A stretch of DNA of 64,000 nucleotides from Streptomyces piniterrae. Lineage in GTDB: Bacteria > Actinomycetota > Actinomycetes > Streptomycetales > Streptomycetaceae. Below the pieces are notes generated by a model. It had not been told where the DNA came from, did no database searches, and saw only the letters and a program-made list of their open reading frames with translations. Position numbers and translations under genes: made by a program. Position 1 is the stretch's first letter; each line of letters starts with the position of its first letter. Location: contig NZ_SUMB01000003.1 in NCBI RefSeq assembly GCF_005048155.1, positions 1-64,000 of the forward strand, written 5' to 3'. This document shows positions 28,350-39,024 of this stretch, piece by piece.

Positions 28350-28433
28350 CATCGGCGTCCCGCAGTCCATCGCAAGTGGACCGCAGGCACATGACTTGGC
28401 CCATGCGGTGGCACTATCCGTGGCGAGCGAACC

Positions 28434-28600
28434 CTACGAACTCGACCAGGCCGCGAGGCGTAGCACCCATCCTTCCCGCTGGGTGTCCTTTGCGTCCCGG
28501 ACGTGGACCGAGCCGGCGCTCCCGGCGCCCGCGACGCCATCACCCCGTAACCCATGCTGTAGCTGCTCTTGAACTTGAACCAGGCGAGGTCGTCTGTACC
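28434..28600 (-). pseudogene. Frameshifted DUF397 gene remnant
   Basis: On the minus strand one frame reads DLAWFKFKSSYSMGYG, the diagnostic WxKSSYS start of DUF397. A second frame reads GSVHVRDAKDTQREGWVLRL then AAWSSS and stop, the matching C-terminal part (usual form VxVRDSKDP ... WxxF). A frameshift near 28530 separates the two, and the middle Cys-Val-Glu-Val motif is lost. DUF397 genes usually pair with XRE regulators; none is left here. It lies between hipA and the right-hand repeat. Confidence 0.7.
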
Positions 28601-28696
28601 CTGGCCCTGGCGCCCACTCACCGCGGTGTGCACCGGTTGTGCACCGGCCTGGTCGATCAATATGCATCTGCCCAGGTCAACGCTTTCCTCTAGCCA

Positions 28697-28711
28697 TACT
28701 TCGACATCTAA
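28697..28711 (+). repeat. Right direct repeat (attR candidate)
   Basis: Exact 15-bp copy of the glnA 3' end, found 10,085 bp downstream of the first copy. A core-like small gene and a classic terminator follow it, as expected if this is where the original chromosome resumes. Confidence 0.7.
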
Positions 28712-28756
28712 GAACCCCACAGGTCAGAGCGGGTTTTCGCTCTCCTGGCAGGCTCT

Positions 28757-28807
28757 GGGCCGTCGGCCGTGTTCTTCCGCTCTCGGAAGGCGCGGCCGAC
28801 GGCCTTT
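28757..28807 (+). terminator. Intrinsic terminator downstream of the right repeat
   Basis: 12-bp perfect stem (28757-28768 and 28792-28803) followed by TTTTC. It lies about 45 bp after the copied glnA end, a natural distance for a glnA terminator, and may be the original one displaced by insertion. Confidence 0.8.
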
Positions 28808-28951
28808 TCTGTGGGGCGGGTCGGGCTGCGGCCGGCGTCTCTCCGCCGTCGCCGTCGTGTTGTGGTCGGGCGGTCCTGATGCCGCGCTGCCGCGGCGGGC
28901 ACGGCGAAAAACGATCTTCCGGGTAGGCAACGGTCGCGTCAGGATGGTGCT

Positions 28952-29368
28952 ATGGGGGATTCCACTGTGCGCACCACGTTCCGTCTGACGTTCACCGACT
29001 ATCACCAGGACCCGAACGACAACGACGTCCTTCGACGGGCGGCCACTGTCCAGGCCGACCGGATCACGTTCGACGACGACCACCTGAACCTCTGGCTCGC
29101 GGGCACCCACGTCGGAGAGTTCCCGCTGGACATCATCGAGTCCGTCTGCCCTCAGGGCGAGCCCGGCAGGAGGCGGGCGTCGCCGGAAGAGCTGCGTGCG
29201 CGCTATCCGCGGATGGGGCATCCCTGGTCACCGGAGGACGACGCTCGTCTCCTGGCGCTCTACCAGGATGGGGAGCGGGACTTCGACACCCTCGGGAAGC
29301 ACTTCGGCCGGAAGCCCAACGCCATCCGTTCGCGACTGGCCAAGCTCGGCCTGGAAAGCCTCGCCTGA
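28952..29368 (+). CDS. SANT/Myb-like HTH protein, unknown role
   Basis: 138-aa protein. The C-terminal 45 residues (HPWSPEDDARLLALYQDGER then DFDTLGKHFGRKPNAIRSRL) form a SANT/Myb-like or sigma-like helix-turn-helix. The N-terminal part (residues about 8-60) is a beta-rich segment of unknown type with LNLWLAGTHVGEFPLDIIE. It may bind DNA, but no target is evident. The start codon was taken as given by the open frame; MGDSTVRTTF is a plausible N-terminus. Confidence 0.7.
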   Translation: MGDSTVRTTFRLTFTDYHQDPNDNDVLRRAATVQADRITFDDDHLNLWLAGTHVGEFPLDIIESVCPQGEPGRRRASPEELRARYPRMGHPWSPEDDARLLALYQDGERDFDTLGKHFGRKPNAIRSRLAKLGLESLA

Positions 29369-29449
29369 CAGGGGCCAAGGCCCCAACGTCTGTGGCTGCC
29401 CGGCCGCGAGCCCCGTCACCGCCCCTGCGGCGGTGACGGGGCTCGTTGC

Positions 29450-31285
29450 TCATGCCAGGAGTTCGCGGAGTTCGGTCACCGCGGCGCGGAGGTGGTCGGC
29501 GAAGGTGTGCATTGGGGCGGCTACCGGGAGGGGGGTGCTCAGGTAGACGTTGAAGCGTTCGGGGAGGAGTACGTAGGCGACGCCGATGCAGCGGCTGCTG
29601 GTGGAGCCGAAGCCGAAGTACTGGATGTGGGCCGAGGGGGCGGAGCTGGTGCTCAGGTAGTCGTCGCGCATGGTCAGCCAGCCCGGGGTGCGGTAGAGGG
29701 CCGGTTGTTCGGTGACGCCCAGTTCGGCGCCGCGGCGGCGCTGGATGAGTTCCAGTTCCCAGAGGTGCTGTTCGGGGGCGTCACCGGCCTGGCATTCCTT
29801 GGCGCGGGCGACGTGCTTTTCGGCGGCGGCGCGGAAGGTGGTGCGGCGGGTGTCGGGGTCGGCCGCCGGGTCCTCCATCGCGGCCACGAACGCCTGGATC
29901 TCGGGGGTGACGACGCGCATGGCCTCGGTGCGGCCGCGGCGCCACTGGCGGGTGGCGATCGATTCGTATGTGGCGCCCAGGTGTCCCTTGGCGCGCTGGT
30001 GGGCGAGTTGGTAGGCGAGCTGGACGAAGGCGTCCGGGGAGACGCGGAGTGCCTTGGCGGTGTTGGCGCCGAAGTCGTCGAAGGAGACGGTGGTGGTGGC
30101 GGTGGCCTCCCCGTATGCGGCGAAGGCTTCGGCGGCGGAGCGGACCTGGGCGCGGAGGTCGTCGTCCAGGGTGAAGGTGAGGGGTTCCAGGGCGGGCAGG
30201 CCCTGGGAGCGGGCTCCGGACAGGCGGGAGTGCTCCGGTGCCGGGGTGCCCAGGAGGGCGTCGACGAAGCTGAGGACGGTGGTGCCGTCCAGTTCGCAGT
30301 GTTCGACGTTGATGCCCGCGCGGCCGTCGGCGAAGACGATGAAGGACACGGCCTTGTCGAACCAGCGGTTGCCCCGGTCGCCGTGCAGGAGGTTGTCGCA
30401 CGCCTCCTGGGTGTCGGCGGGGGCGAAGTCCTCCAGACAGACGCAGAAGAGGGCGGTTTCGATGTCGTCGAGGGTGGTGGCGTTGCGGGGGTCGTACGTG
30501 CGGAGGGACTCGCGGGTGGCTGCCCACTCCGCCCTTGCCATGGTGGTGAGGTGGCCGACGGAGGACGCCGCGTCGGCGGGCTCGGCGCCGGCCTTGATGA
30601 CCGCGTTCAGGCCCGCCTCCAGGTCGTCCAGGCTGTGCGGTACGCCGTCCGTGCCCAGGACGTCGAGCTTGTGCATGGCGCCGCGGAAGAAGACGACGAT
30701 GTGGCGGGCGTCGGACGGGCCGGGCTGCTCCTCGGTGTAGGGCGCGCGGACGGTGTCCTGTTGCGGGCCGGGAATGCGGGTGGTGGAGAAGAGGTACTTG
30801 TTCTGCTCCATGGTCTGGGGCCGGCCGCGCTGCACGACAGGGGGGATGAGTTCCTGGTCGAGCTGCTTCTTGTAGTGGACGGCGCCGGCGACGAGGCCGG
30901 CCGCCCGCTCCAGCTGCGACTGGCCGGAGTCCTGGAAGAGGAAGAAGAAGTTGGCGTTGAGGGCGATCCGGTCGCGGCGGCCCAGGTAGCGGTACGGCCA
31001 GAAGGTGTCGAGCCAGCTGTGCACGCCGTCGGTGGCGTCGTACGCCTCCAGCGCGGCCTGGAGCATCCGGCCGGCGCCGTCGGGGCGGAGGAAGGCGGCC
31101 ACCTCCGCCTCGGTGGCCGCCCGCTCGTCGGCCGTCAGCAGCGGCGCGCACCAGGCGAGGAACCGCTCGCAGCTCGCCTCCAGGGTGGGCAGGGGGACGC
31201 GCGGGAGGGTGTTCTCGTGGCTGAAGGTGGGGCCGGAGGACGTGGGGTCGGTGGCCGTGGGCGCTGATCCCTGGGCGTTGTTCAC
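29450..31285 (-). CDS. Choline/carnitine O-acyltransferase family protein
   Basis: 611-aa enzyme of a family best known in eukaryotes (carnitine, choline acyltransferases), transferring acyl groups from acyl-CoA to a hydroxyl. Diagnostic pieces are LPRVPLPTLEASCERFL at the start, the catalytic-His motif INVEHCELDGTTV, the CoA/carnitine-site-like GRTEAMRVVTPE, and FGFGSTSSRCIGVAYVLLP near the end. The GTG at 31285 is the first start that keeps the recognisable N-terminus; ribosome-site support is weak and an ATG at 31372 is possible. It lies downstream of, and on the same strand as, a 2-oxoglutarate oxygenase gene, which could supply the hydroxyl acceptor. Acceptor identity is unknown. Confidence 0.88.
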   Translation of the reverse strand: MNNAQGSAPTATDPTSSGPTFSHENTLPRVPLPTLEASCERFLAWCAPLLTADERAATEAEVAAFLRPDGAGRMLQAALEAYDATDGVHSWLDTFWPYRYLGRRDRIALNANFFFLFQDSGQSQLERAAGLVAGAVHYKKQLDQELIPPVVQRGRPQTMEQNKYLFSTTRIPGPQQDTVRAPYTEEQPGPSDARHIVVFFRGAMHKLDVLGTDGVPHSLDDLEAGLNAVIKAGAEPADAASSVGHLTTMARAEWAATRESLRTYDPRNATTLDDIETALFCVCLEDFAPADTQEACDNLLHGDRGNRWFDKAVSFIVFADGRAGINVEHCELDGTTVLSFVDALLGTPAPEHSRLSGARSQGLPALEPLTFTLDDDLRAQVRSAAEAFAAYGEATATTTVSFDDFGANTAKALRVSPDAFVQLAYQLAHQRAKGHLGATYESIATRQWRRGRTEAMRVVTPEIQAFVAAMEDPAADPDTRRTTFRAAAEKHVARAKECQAGDAPEQHLWELELIQRRRGAELGVTEQPALYRTPGWLTMRDDYLSTSSAPSAHIQYFGFGSTSSRCIGVAYVLLPERFNVYLSTPLPVAAPMHTFADHLRAAVTELRELLA

Positions 31286-31426
31286 GTACGGTCTCGATTC
31301 GGCTGGGTGCGGGATGTGGGCGGGATGTGTGGGTTGGCTCTTGGGGGCGTGGCCGTGCGGCCCTGGAGGCACAGGGTCCTGGAGGCACAGGGCCCTGTAG
31401 GTGTGGATGGCTCGTGGCCGGTGTCG

Positions 31427-32296
31427 CTAATCCAGCAGTTGGTCACCCCGTACGGAACGGCCCTCGGCCGCCAGGTGTTCGGGGAGTACGCGGCCGAACA
31501 GCTGGTGGGTCCTGGCCACGCTGCCGATGACGCCGGGGCGCTCGCTGTAGGCGAAGATCGCCGAGTGGCGCGCGGCCTCGCCCCGTACCGGGCTCACCCG
31601 GTGCAACGAGTAGCGGCCCTTGAACAGTTGCAGATCACCGGGGCGGAGGGGAAGGCGCCGGACCAGCCGGTCGCCGCGGCCGGCCAGTACGTCCCGTACG
31701 TCGGCGAAGTTCTCGTCCTGTGCTGACCTGATGTTGGGGCAGTACTCGAAGTCGCCGCCGTCCTGCGGCTCCTGGGTGAGCATGCTGACGGTGAACTCGT
31801 TGGTGTCGAAGTGCCAGGGGTGTTCCTTGCCCGGCTCGACGACGTTGAGGACCAGGCCGGAGAGCGGGTCCGCCAGTTCGTGCAGCTGCGGGAGAGCGAA
31901 GCAGCGGGCGATGAAGCGCTGGAACACCTCGGCGGAGTAGAGCTGGCTGATGAGGGAGTTCGCGGGGATGCGGTCCCGCGCGACGAATGCGTTGCCGCGT
32001 TCGAAGGGCAGCCGGCCCGGGTGGTCCTGGGGCAGATTTTCGTCCACCGCGATGTTGTAGACATTTACGGTCTCGACGTCGAAGTGTGCGCGCGGGGCGA
32101 TCGCCGAGCACTCCTGCCGCAGGACATCGCGGAGCGACGGGCGGATGAAGTCCGGGAGGACGGTGCAGCCGAGTGTCGACAGCTCGCGCCGGGCGCGGGT
32201 GATCACCGCCTGTCCTTCGGCGCCGTCGAGTGCCGACAGGGGGTACCGATCCGTGTCCACCACGTGATCAAGCGTCAGGGCTTCCAGGGTGCTCAT
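31427..32296 (-). CDS. Fe(II)/2-oxoglutarate oxygenase, BesD/HalD-like hydroxylase
   Basis: 289-aa non-heme iron oxygenase. The metal triad starts with HFD in GKEHPWHFDTNEFTVSMLTQ, and the distal His is probably in KGRYSLHRVSPVRG, followed by the 2-oxoglutarate Arg. The layout resembles BesD/HalD amino-acid enzymes; in halogenases the Asp of HxD is replaced by Gly or Ala, while here Asp is kept, so hydroxylation rather than halogenation is expected. GAGAGGA lies just before the ATG at 32296. The acyltransferase gene follows after about 140 bp. The substrate may be a free amino acid or derivative, by family analogy only. Confidence 0.75.
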   Translation of the reverse strand: MSTLEALTLDHVVDTDRYPLSALDGAEGQAVITRARRELSTLGCTVLPDFIRPSLRDVLRQECSAIAPRAHFDVETVNVYNIAVDENLPQDHPGRLPFERGNAFVARDRIPANSLISQLYSAEVFQRFIARCFALPQLHELADPLSGLVLNVVEPGKEHPWHFDTNEFTVSMLTQEPQDGGDFEYCPNIRSAQDENFADVRDVLAGRGDRLVRRLPLRPGDLQLFKGRYSLHRVSPVRGEAARHSAIFAYSERPGVIGSVARTHQLFGRVLPEHLAAEGRSVRGDQLLD

Positions 32297-32381
32297 TCGT
32301 TCCTCTCCACGTACCGGACCGACCGCCGGTAACTCCCTTACCGGCAACCACAGTTGAAGCACAGTTGAAGCTCCCATAGCG

Positions 32382-34692
<2,311 letters not shown>

Positions 34693-34785
34693 CCCGGCGC
34701 CGGGGGGCGCCGGCACGTCGGGTGACCTGCGGCATCGGATGACCTGGCACGTCCGGTGAGTGAGCGGCGTGCCTAGGATTCAGCT

Positions 34786-35391
34786 ATGTCCCTGCCGCAC
34801 GCGATCCTGACCGCCCTGCTCGAAAAGCCGTCGTCGGGGCTGGAGCTGACCCGCCGGTTCGACCGGTCGATCGGCTACTTCTGGTCCGCCACGCATCAGC
34901 AGATCTATCGCGAGCTGGGCAAACTGGAGCAGGCCGGGTTCATCCGCGCGCTGCCCAGCGATCAGCCGGCCCGCGGGCAGAAGAAGGAGTTCGAGGTGCT
35001 GCCCGCGGGACGCGCGGAGCTGACGCAGTGGGCGTCGGGCAGGCACGACCCCAAACCGCAACGGGACGCGTTGCTGCTGCGGCTGCGCGCGGCGGCGGTG
35101 GTCGGGTGCGAGGGGCTCGATGACGAGCTGCGACGGCATCTCGCCCTGCACCAGCGGCAGTTGGCGGAGTACACCGAGATCGAGCGGCGTGATTTCGCGG
35201 CCCCGGCATCGGCCGACGACCGGCTGCGGCGGCTGGTGCTCCGGGCCGGGATCAGCCTGGAGACGTTCTGGGTGGAGTGGCTGGCGGAGGCACTGGCGGA
35301 AGTGGCCGAGGTGGGCGCGGCCGAGGTGGCCGAGGTGGCGGAAGGGGCCGATACGGGGGGCCCGGACGCGCCGGGGGACGCCTCCGCCTGA
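34786..35391 (+). CDS. PadR-family transcriptional regulator
   Basis: 201-aa regulator. The N-terminal winged helix starts MSLPHAILTALLEKPSSGLE and includes YFWSATHQQIYRELGKLEQ (the PadR recognition helix region) and KKEFEVLPAGRAELTQW. The C-terminal half is the helical Vir-type dimer region, ending in a low-complexity Ala-Glu-Val tail (AEVAEVGAAEVAEVAEGAD). It follows fadH by 93 bp on the same strand, so it may repress fadH through the upstream palindrome. Confidence 0.9.
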   Translation: MSLPHAILTALLEKPSSGLELTRRFDRSIGYFWSATHQQIYRELGKLEQAGFIRALPSDQPARGQKKEFEVLPAGRAELTQWASGRHDPKPQRDALLLRLRAAAVVGCEGLDDELRRHLALHQRQLAEYTEIERRDFAAPASADDRLRRLVLRAGISLETFWVEWLAEALAEVAEVGAAEVAEVAEGADTGGPDAPGDASA

Positions 35392-35451
35392 GCGGTGGCA
35401 CGCGTCGGCCCGGCCCGAGCGCTGGTGCGGCTCAAGTGGCGCTACGGCCTC

Positions 35452-35483
35452 GGCCGGCCCCGGGGAAGCCCCCGGAGCCGGCC
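35452..35483. terminator. Hairpin terminator between convergent genes
   Basis: A stem of GGCCGGC and CCCGGGG type (35452-35465 with 35469-35483, one bulge) lies between the PadR gene and the convergent small gene, and may serve both. Confidence 0.6.
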
Positions 35484-35512
35484 GGTCCGTTTCAACGAAC
35501 GCTGACGCGCCG

Positions 35513-35785
35513 TCAGCAGTTGTCGTAGATCAGGGCCCGGACCAGGCGGCAGGTGGTGTCGGACGGGACATGTACCCCTATTTCGGCCGCGGTGGCCCGG
35601 ATCTTACGGTTGTGCGCCTGCTCGGGGCGGTAGCAGCCGGTGTCCATCAGGGCTATGGCCAGGCGCATGGCCTTCAGCCGGCGGTTGTGGGATTCGTACC
35701 GCTCGCGGGGCCATCCGGCGGGCAGTGGCTTCTTGGGCAGCGGGTGGGTCGGGAGAGGTTTCGTCATGAGTGTGGCAGCGGCCAT
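35513..35785 (-). CDS. Small basic protein, unknown (90 aa)
   Basis: 90-aa basic protein with a proline-rich N-terminus (KPLPTHPLPKKPLPAGWPRE) and a helical C-terminus (RLKAMRLAIALMDTGCYRPE ... VRALIYDNC). The ATG at 35785 has a perfect AGGAGG 6 nt upstream, strong support for translation. I do not recognise a family. It precedes the acyl-CoA-synthetase-like gene region but is transcribed toward the PadR gene. Confidence 0.6.
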   Translation of the reverse strand: MAAATLMTKPLPTHPLPKKPLPAGWPRERYESHNRRLKAMRLAIALMDTGCYRPEQAHNRKIRATAAEIGVHVPSDTTCRLVRALIYDNC

Positions 35786-35945
35786 CGGCAACCTCCTGTA
35801 GCAACGGTGAACCCTCACTGACTGGTTCCCATTCTACTGGCCACCACTGACAAAAGCCCCTGGCCAGGCGGTATTTGGGGCCCGAAGCAAAGCCTTCCGG
35901 CGACCCCGCCCGCCGAGTCGGGTACCGCCCCGTGGCGGCCCGGTT

Positions 35946-37532
35946 TCAGGAGGCCGCCGCAGCGGCCCGGAGCCGGGTCTTGTCGGGCTTGCCCACGGCG
36001 GTGAGGGGGATGTCGTCGAGGATCCGGACCACGGCCGGCGCGTACATCGCCCCCTTGCGGCGGGTGACGAACGCGCGGATCTCGGCGGCGTCGACGCGGT
36101 GCCCCGGGGCGGGGACGAGGGCGGCGTGCACCTCCTCGGTCTCGTCCGCCGTACGCACCCCGTAGACGGCGCAGTGCGCGACCGCCGGGTGGGTGTGCAG
36201 CAGGTCTTCGACCTCCGCCGGAGGGACATGCCCGCCGACGACGATGATCACGTCCTTGAGCCGGTCGACGAGGTGGAGCCGGCCGTCCGCGTCCAGGAAA
36301 CCGACGTCGCCGGTGCGCAGCCAGCCGTCGGACAGCACTTCGGCGGTGCGCTCGGGCTGCTTCCAGTAGCCGGTCATCACGCCGGCGGAACGTACATGGA
36401 TCTCGCCCCGCTCCCCCGGTGGCAGCGTCCGCCCGTCCGGGTCCCGGATGGCGAGCTCCACTCCGGGCAGCGGGCGGCCGACGGAGATCCGGCCGCCGGG
36501 GCCGGCCGCGGTGTGGTCGGACGGGCGCGCCTCGGTGATCGACATCGCCTCGGACTGGCCGTACCACCCGTACAGCACCGGGCCGAAGACCTCCATGGCC
36601 TGCCGCAGCCGGTCCGGTGCGGCCGGGCAGCCGCCGTAGGTGATGCGGGTGAGGGAGCCGAGATCGGTGCCGGCGAGGTCGGGATGGTCGAGGAGACGGT
36701 GGAGGAGCGGCGGCAGCAGCCAGAGGTGGGTGATGCGCTGCCGGGCGATGGCGGCGAGCACGGCGGCGGGGTCGAAGCCGCGGTGCAGGACGACGGTTCC
36801 ACCGGCCGCGAGCGTGAAGTCGGCGATGATCCCGGCCAGGTGGGCGAGCGGGGTGCAGGCGAGGAAGCGGGGCGGGCCCCCGGCGGCTTCCAGGGTCTGG
36901 GTGCGCAGCAGGCGGGCGTACGGGGCGTGCGCCATCCGGATCCCCTTGGGGATACCGGTCGTCCCACCGGTGTGCCGGATGCACCAGTCGTCCTCGGGGC
37001 GGGCGGCGTTCGGGACGGGGATGGCCGGGCGGGCGGCGCTGGCGGCCGACAGGTCGGGGCCGAGGGCGGACACCTCGTCGTCCGCTACCGGCCCGAGGGT
37101 CAGCACCTCCGGGCGCGGGCCGGGGAGGTGGGCGAGGAGGGCCGTGGCGGTGTCGTGCAGGGCGGGGTCGACGAGGAGCAGGGCGGTCTCCACGCTCTCC
37201 GCGACCCGCGCCAGGGTCTCGGGGGCCATGCCGTCGTAGAGGAAGACGACGCGTGCGCCGAGGAGGTTGACGGCATAGCGCGCGGCGAGGACTTCGGGGC
37301 GGTTGCCGCTGAGGAGGGAGACGGTGCGGCCGCGGCCGATGCCTCGTTCGGCGAGTTCGGCGGCCATGCGGTGGACGGTGGCGTGCAGGGCCTCGGCGGT
37401 GACGGTCTCGCCGTCCGGGGTGATCACGGCGGGGTGGGCCGGATCGCGGGCGAGGGCGGTGAGCAGGGTGTCGACATACAGCGGTTCGGTGTGCGGCGGG
37501 TGCGGGTCGGTTCTGCCGTGCGGCTCGGTCAT
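35946..37532 (-). CDS. AMP-dependent acyl-CoA synthetase/ligase
   Basis: 528-aa ANL-superfamily adenylating enzyme. The phosphate loop is HTGGTTGIPKGI; other landmarks are YGWYGQSEAM (A5), GWLRTGDVGFLDADG (A7), VDRLKDVIIVVGGHVPPAEVE (A8, in parts) and the C-terminal catalytic Lys in VGKPDKTRLRA. It should activate a fatty or aromatic acid as acyl-AMP and then acyl-CoA. The ATG at 37532 begins MTEPHGRTDPH; an upstream start is possible but unsupported. It stands alone and is divergent from glnII. The substrate is not evident. Confidence 0.87.
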   Translation of the reverse strand: MTEPHGRTDPHPPHTEPLYVDTLLTALARDPAHPAVITPDGETVTAEALHATVHRMAAELAERGIGRGRTVSLLSGNRPEVLAARYAVNLLGARVVFLYDGMAPETLARVAESVETALLLVDPALHDTATALLAHLPGPRPEVLTLGPVADDEVSALGPDLSAASAARPAIPVPNAARPEDDWCIRHTGGTTGIPKGIRMAHAPYARLLRTQTLEAAGGPPRFLACTPLAHLAGIIADFTLAAGGTVVLHRGFDPAAVLAAIARQRITHLWLLPPLLHRLLDHPDLAGTDLGSLTRITYGGCPAAPDRLRQAMEVFGPVLYGWYGQSEAMSITEARPSDHTAAGPGGRISVGRPLPGVELAIRDPDGRTLPPGERGEIHVRSAGVMTGYWKQPERTAEVLSDGWLRTGDVGFLDADGRLHLVDRLKDVIIVVGGHVPPAEVEDLLHTHPAVAHCAVYGVRTADETEEVHAALVPAPGHRVDAAEIRAFVTRRKGAMYAPAVVRILDDIPLTAVGKPDKTRLRAAAAAS

Positions 37533-37553
37533 GGCCCTGACGCTAGAGCGGTT

Positions 37554-37611
37554 CACTCATGCCTTCCACGACCAAAATCGCCATGAAGCCATGGCTGTTG
37601 AGGCATGAGTG
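37554..37611. promoter_or_regulatory. Inverted repeat upstream of the acyl-CoA synthetase gene
   Basis: CACTCATGCCT (37554-37564) and AGGCATGAGTG (37601-37611) are exact 11-bp complements, 36 nt apart, and enclose a smaller CCATG/CATGG repeat. It starts about 20 bp before the ligase start on the minus strand. It could be a paired operator or a leader RNA structure. Confidence 0.45.
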
Positions 37612-37775
37612 GGGGACGGGCTGCCCCGCCGCGGTCCGGGCCGCCGGTCCGTGTACGGGGGCGGGCACGGGGCGGGCGGAGAGGAGCGTCACAGGAGGGA
37701 CAGGGGAACGTCACAGGGAGATTTAACGGGGCATAGAGGGTCGAACAGATGCGCAAACCGGGCATGTCCGACTGA

Positions 37776-37813
37776 GTAACCTGCGGTTCACATACGGGCA
37801 ACGGACGAGAAAC
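37776..37813 (+). promoter_or_regulatory. GlnR-type operator of glnII
   Basis: GTAAC-N6-TTCAC-N6-GCAAC-N6-GAAAC: four 5-mers at exact 6-nt spacing. The outer two match the GlnR consensus well and the inner two poorly. It ends 68 bp before the glnII start. The same layout is found upstream of glnA in this window. Confidence 0.7.
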
Positions 37814-37881
37814 GGCCGGTTGCGAGAGTGCGGCTGCACGTCCGCACGCGTGCCCGCACCTACCCGTAGTAAGAGGACCCC

Positions 37882-38904
37882 GTGACCTTCAAGGCCGAGT
37901 ACATCTGGATCGACGGCACCGAGCCGACCGCCAAGCTCCGCTCCAAGACCAAGATCCTCGCGGACGGCGCCGAGCTGCCCCGATGGGGCTTCGACGGATC
38001 CAGCACCAACCAGGCCGAAGGCCACTCCTCGGACCTCGTCCTGGAGCCGGTGTTCAGCTGCCCCGACCCGATCCGTGGCGGCGACCACGTCCTGGTCCTG
38101 TGTGAGGTGCTGAACACCGACCTCACCCCGCACGCCTCCAACACCCGTGCGCTGCTGCGCCCGGTGGCGGAGAAGTTCGCCGGCCAGGAGCCGATCTTCG
38201 GCATCGAGCAGGAGTACACCTTCCTCAAGGGCGACCGTCCGCTCGGCTTCCCCGAGGGCGGCGGCTACCCGGCCCCGCAGGCCGACTACTACTGCGGTGT
38301 GGGCGCCGACGCGATCTTCGGCCGGGAGATCGTCGAGAAGCACCTCGACCTGTGCCTGGCCGCCGGTCTGGGCCTGTCCGGCATCAACGCCGAGGTCATG
38401 CCCGGCCAGTGGGAGTTCCAGGTGGGCGCGCTGGCGCCGCTGGAGGTCTCCGACCACATGTGGGTGGCGCGCTGGCTGCTGCACCGTACGGCGGAGGAGT
38501 TCGGCGTCAGCGCGTCGCTGGACGCCAAGCCGGCCAAGGGCGACTGGAACGGCGCGGGCGCGCACACCAACTTCTCGACCAGGTCGATGCGCGAGGGCTA
38601 CGACGCCATCATCACGGCCTGCGAGGCGCTGGGCGAGGGCGACAAGCCGCTGGAGCACGTGCGCCAGTACGGCACCGGCATCGAGGACCGGCTGACCGGC
38701 GCGCACGAGACCGCCCCCTGGGACCAGTACTCCTACGGTGCCTCGGACCGCGGCGCCTCGGTGCGTATCCCCTGGCAGGTCGAGGTGGAGAAGAAGGGCT
38801 ACATCGAGGACCGGCGGCCGAACGCCAACGTCGACCCGTACGTGGTCACCCGGCTGATCGTGGACACCTGCTGCACGGAGCTGGAGCGGCGCGGCCAGGT
38901 CTGA
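37882..38904 (+). CDS. glnII: Glutamine synthetase type II (eukaryotic-like)
   Basis: 340-aa GSII enzyme making glutamine, the second and heat-labile form kept by Streptomyces. Motifs include PRWGFDGSSTNQAEG, IFGIEQEYTFLKG, NAEVMPGQWEFQVG and GAGAHTNFSTRSMR. The start is GTG at 37882. No adenylylation loop is present, as normal for GSII. A GlnR-type operator lies upstream, so it should respond to nitrogen limitation together with glnA. Ends before a hairpin. Confidence 0.97.
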   Translation: MTFKAEYIWIDGTEPTAKLRSKTKILADGAELPRWGFDGSSTNQAEGHSSDLVLEPVFSCPDPIRGGDHVLVLCEVLNTDLTPHASNTRALLRPVAEKFAGQEPIFGIEQEYTFLKGDRPLGFPEGGGYPAPQADYYCGVGADAIFGREIVEKHLDLCLAAGLGLSGINAEVMPGQWEFQVGALAPLEVSDHMWVARWLLHRTAEEFGVSASLDAKPAKGDWNGAGAHTNFSTRSMREGYDAIITACEALGEGDKPLEHVRQYGTGIEDRLTGAHETAPWDQYSYGASDRGASVRIPWQVEVEKKGYIEDRRPNANVDPYVVTRLIVDTCCTELERRGQV

Positions 38905-38934
38905 GACGGAGACCTTCCGTTGTAGAGCGTGAGT

Positions 38935-38961
38935 GGGGCCGGGCCGGTGTGGTCCGGCCCC
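38935..38961 (+). terminator. Hairpin terminator after glnII
   Basis: GC-rich arms 38935-38945 and 38951-38961 pair with one mismatch; TTCG follows. Confidence 0.65.
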
Positions 38962-39024
38962 TTCGCGTGCACGGACCACGCCGGCCCGACGCCGATTGTC
39001 AGTGGCGGGTGGCACGCTGTGGGC

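Noticed and set aside
18627..28711. Search for an integrase or transposase to explain island mobility
   Set aside because: I read all strands and frames for tyrosine or serine recombinase motifs and found none; the island's insertion mechanism remains inference from the repeats.
29492..31267. 591-codon plus-strand frame opposite the acyltransferase gene
   Set aside because: Very high Gly/Val/Glu/Ala content without any domain; the minus-strand acyltransferase is unambiguous.
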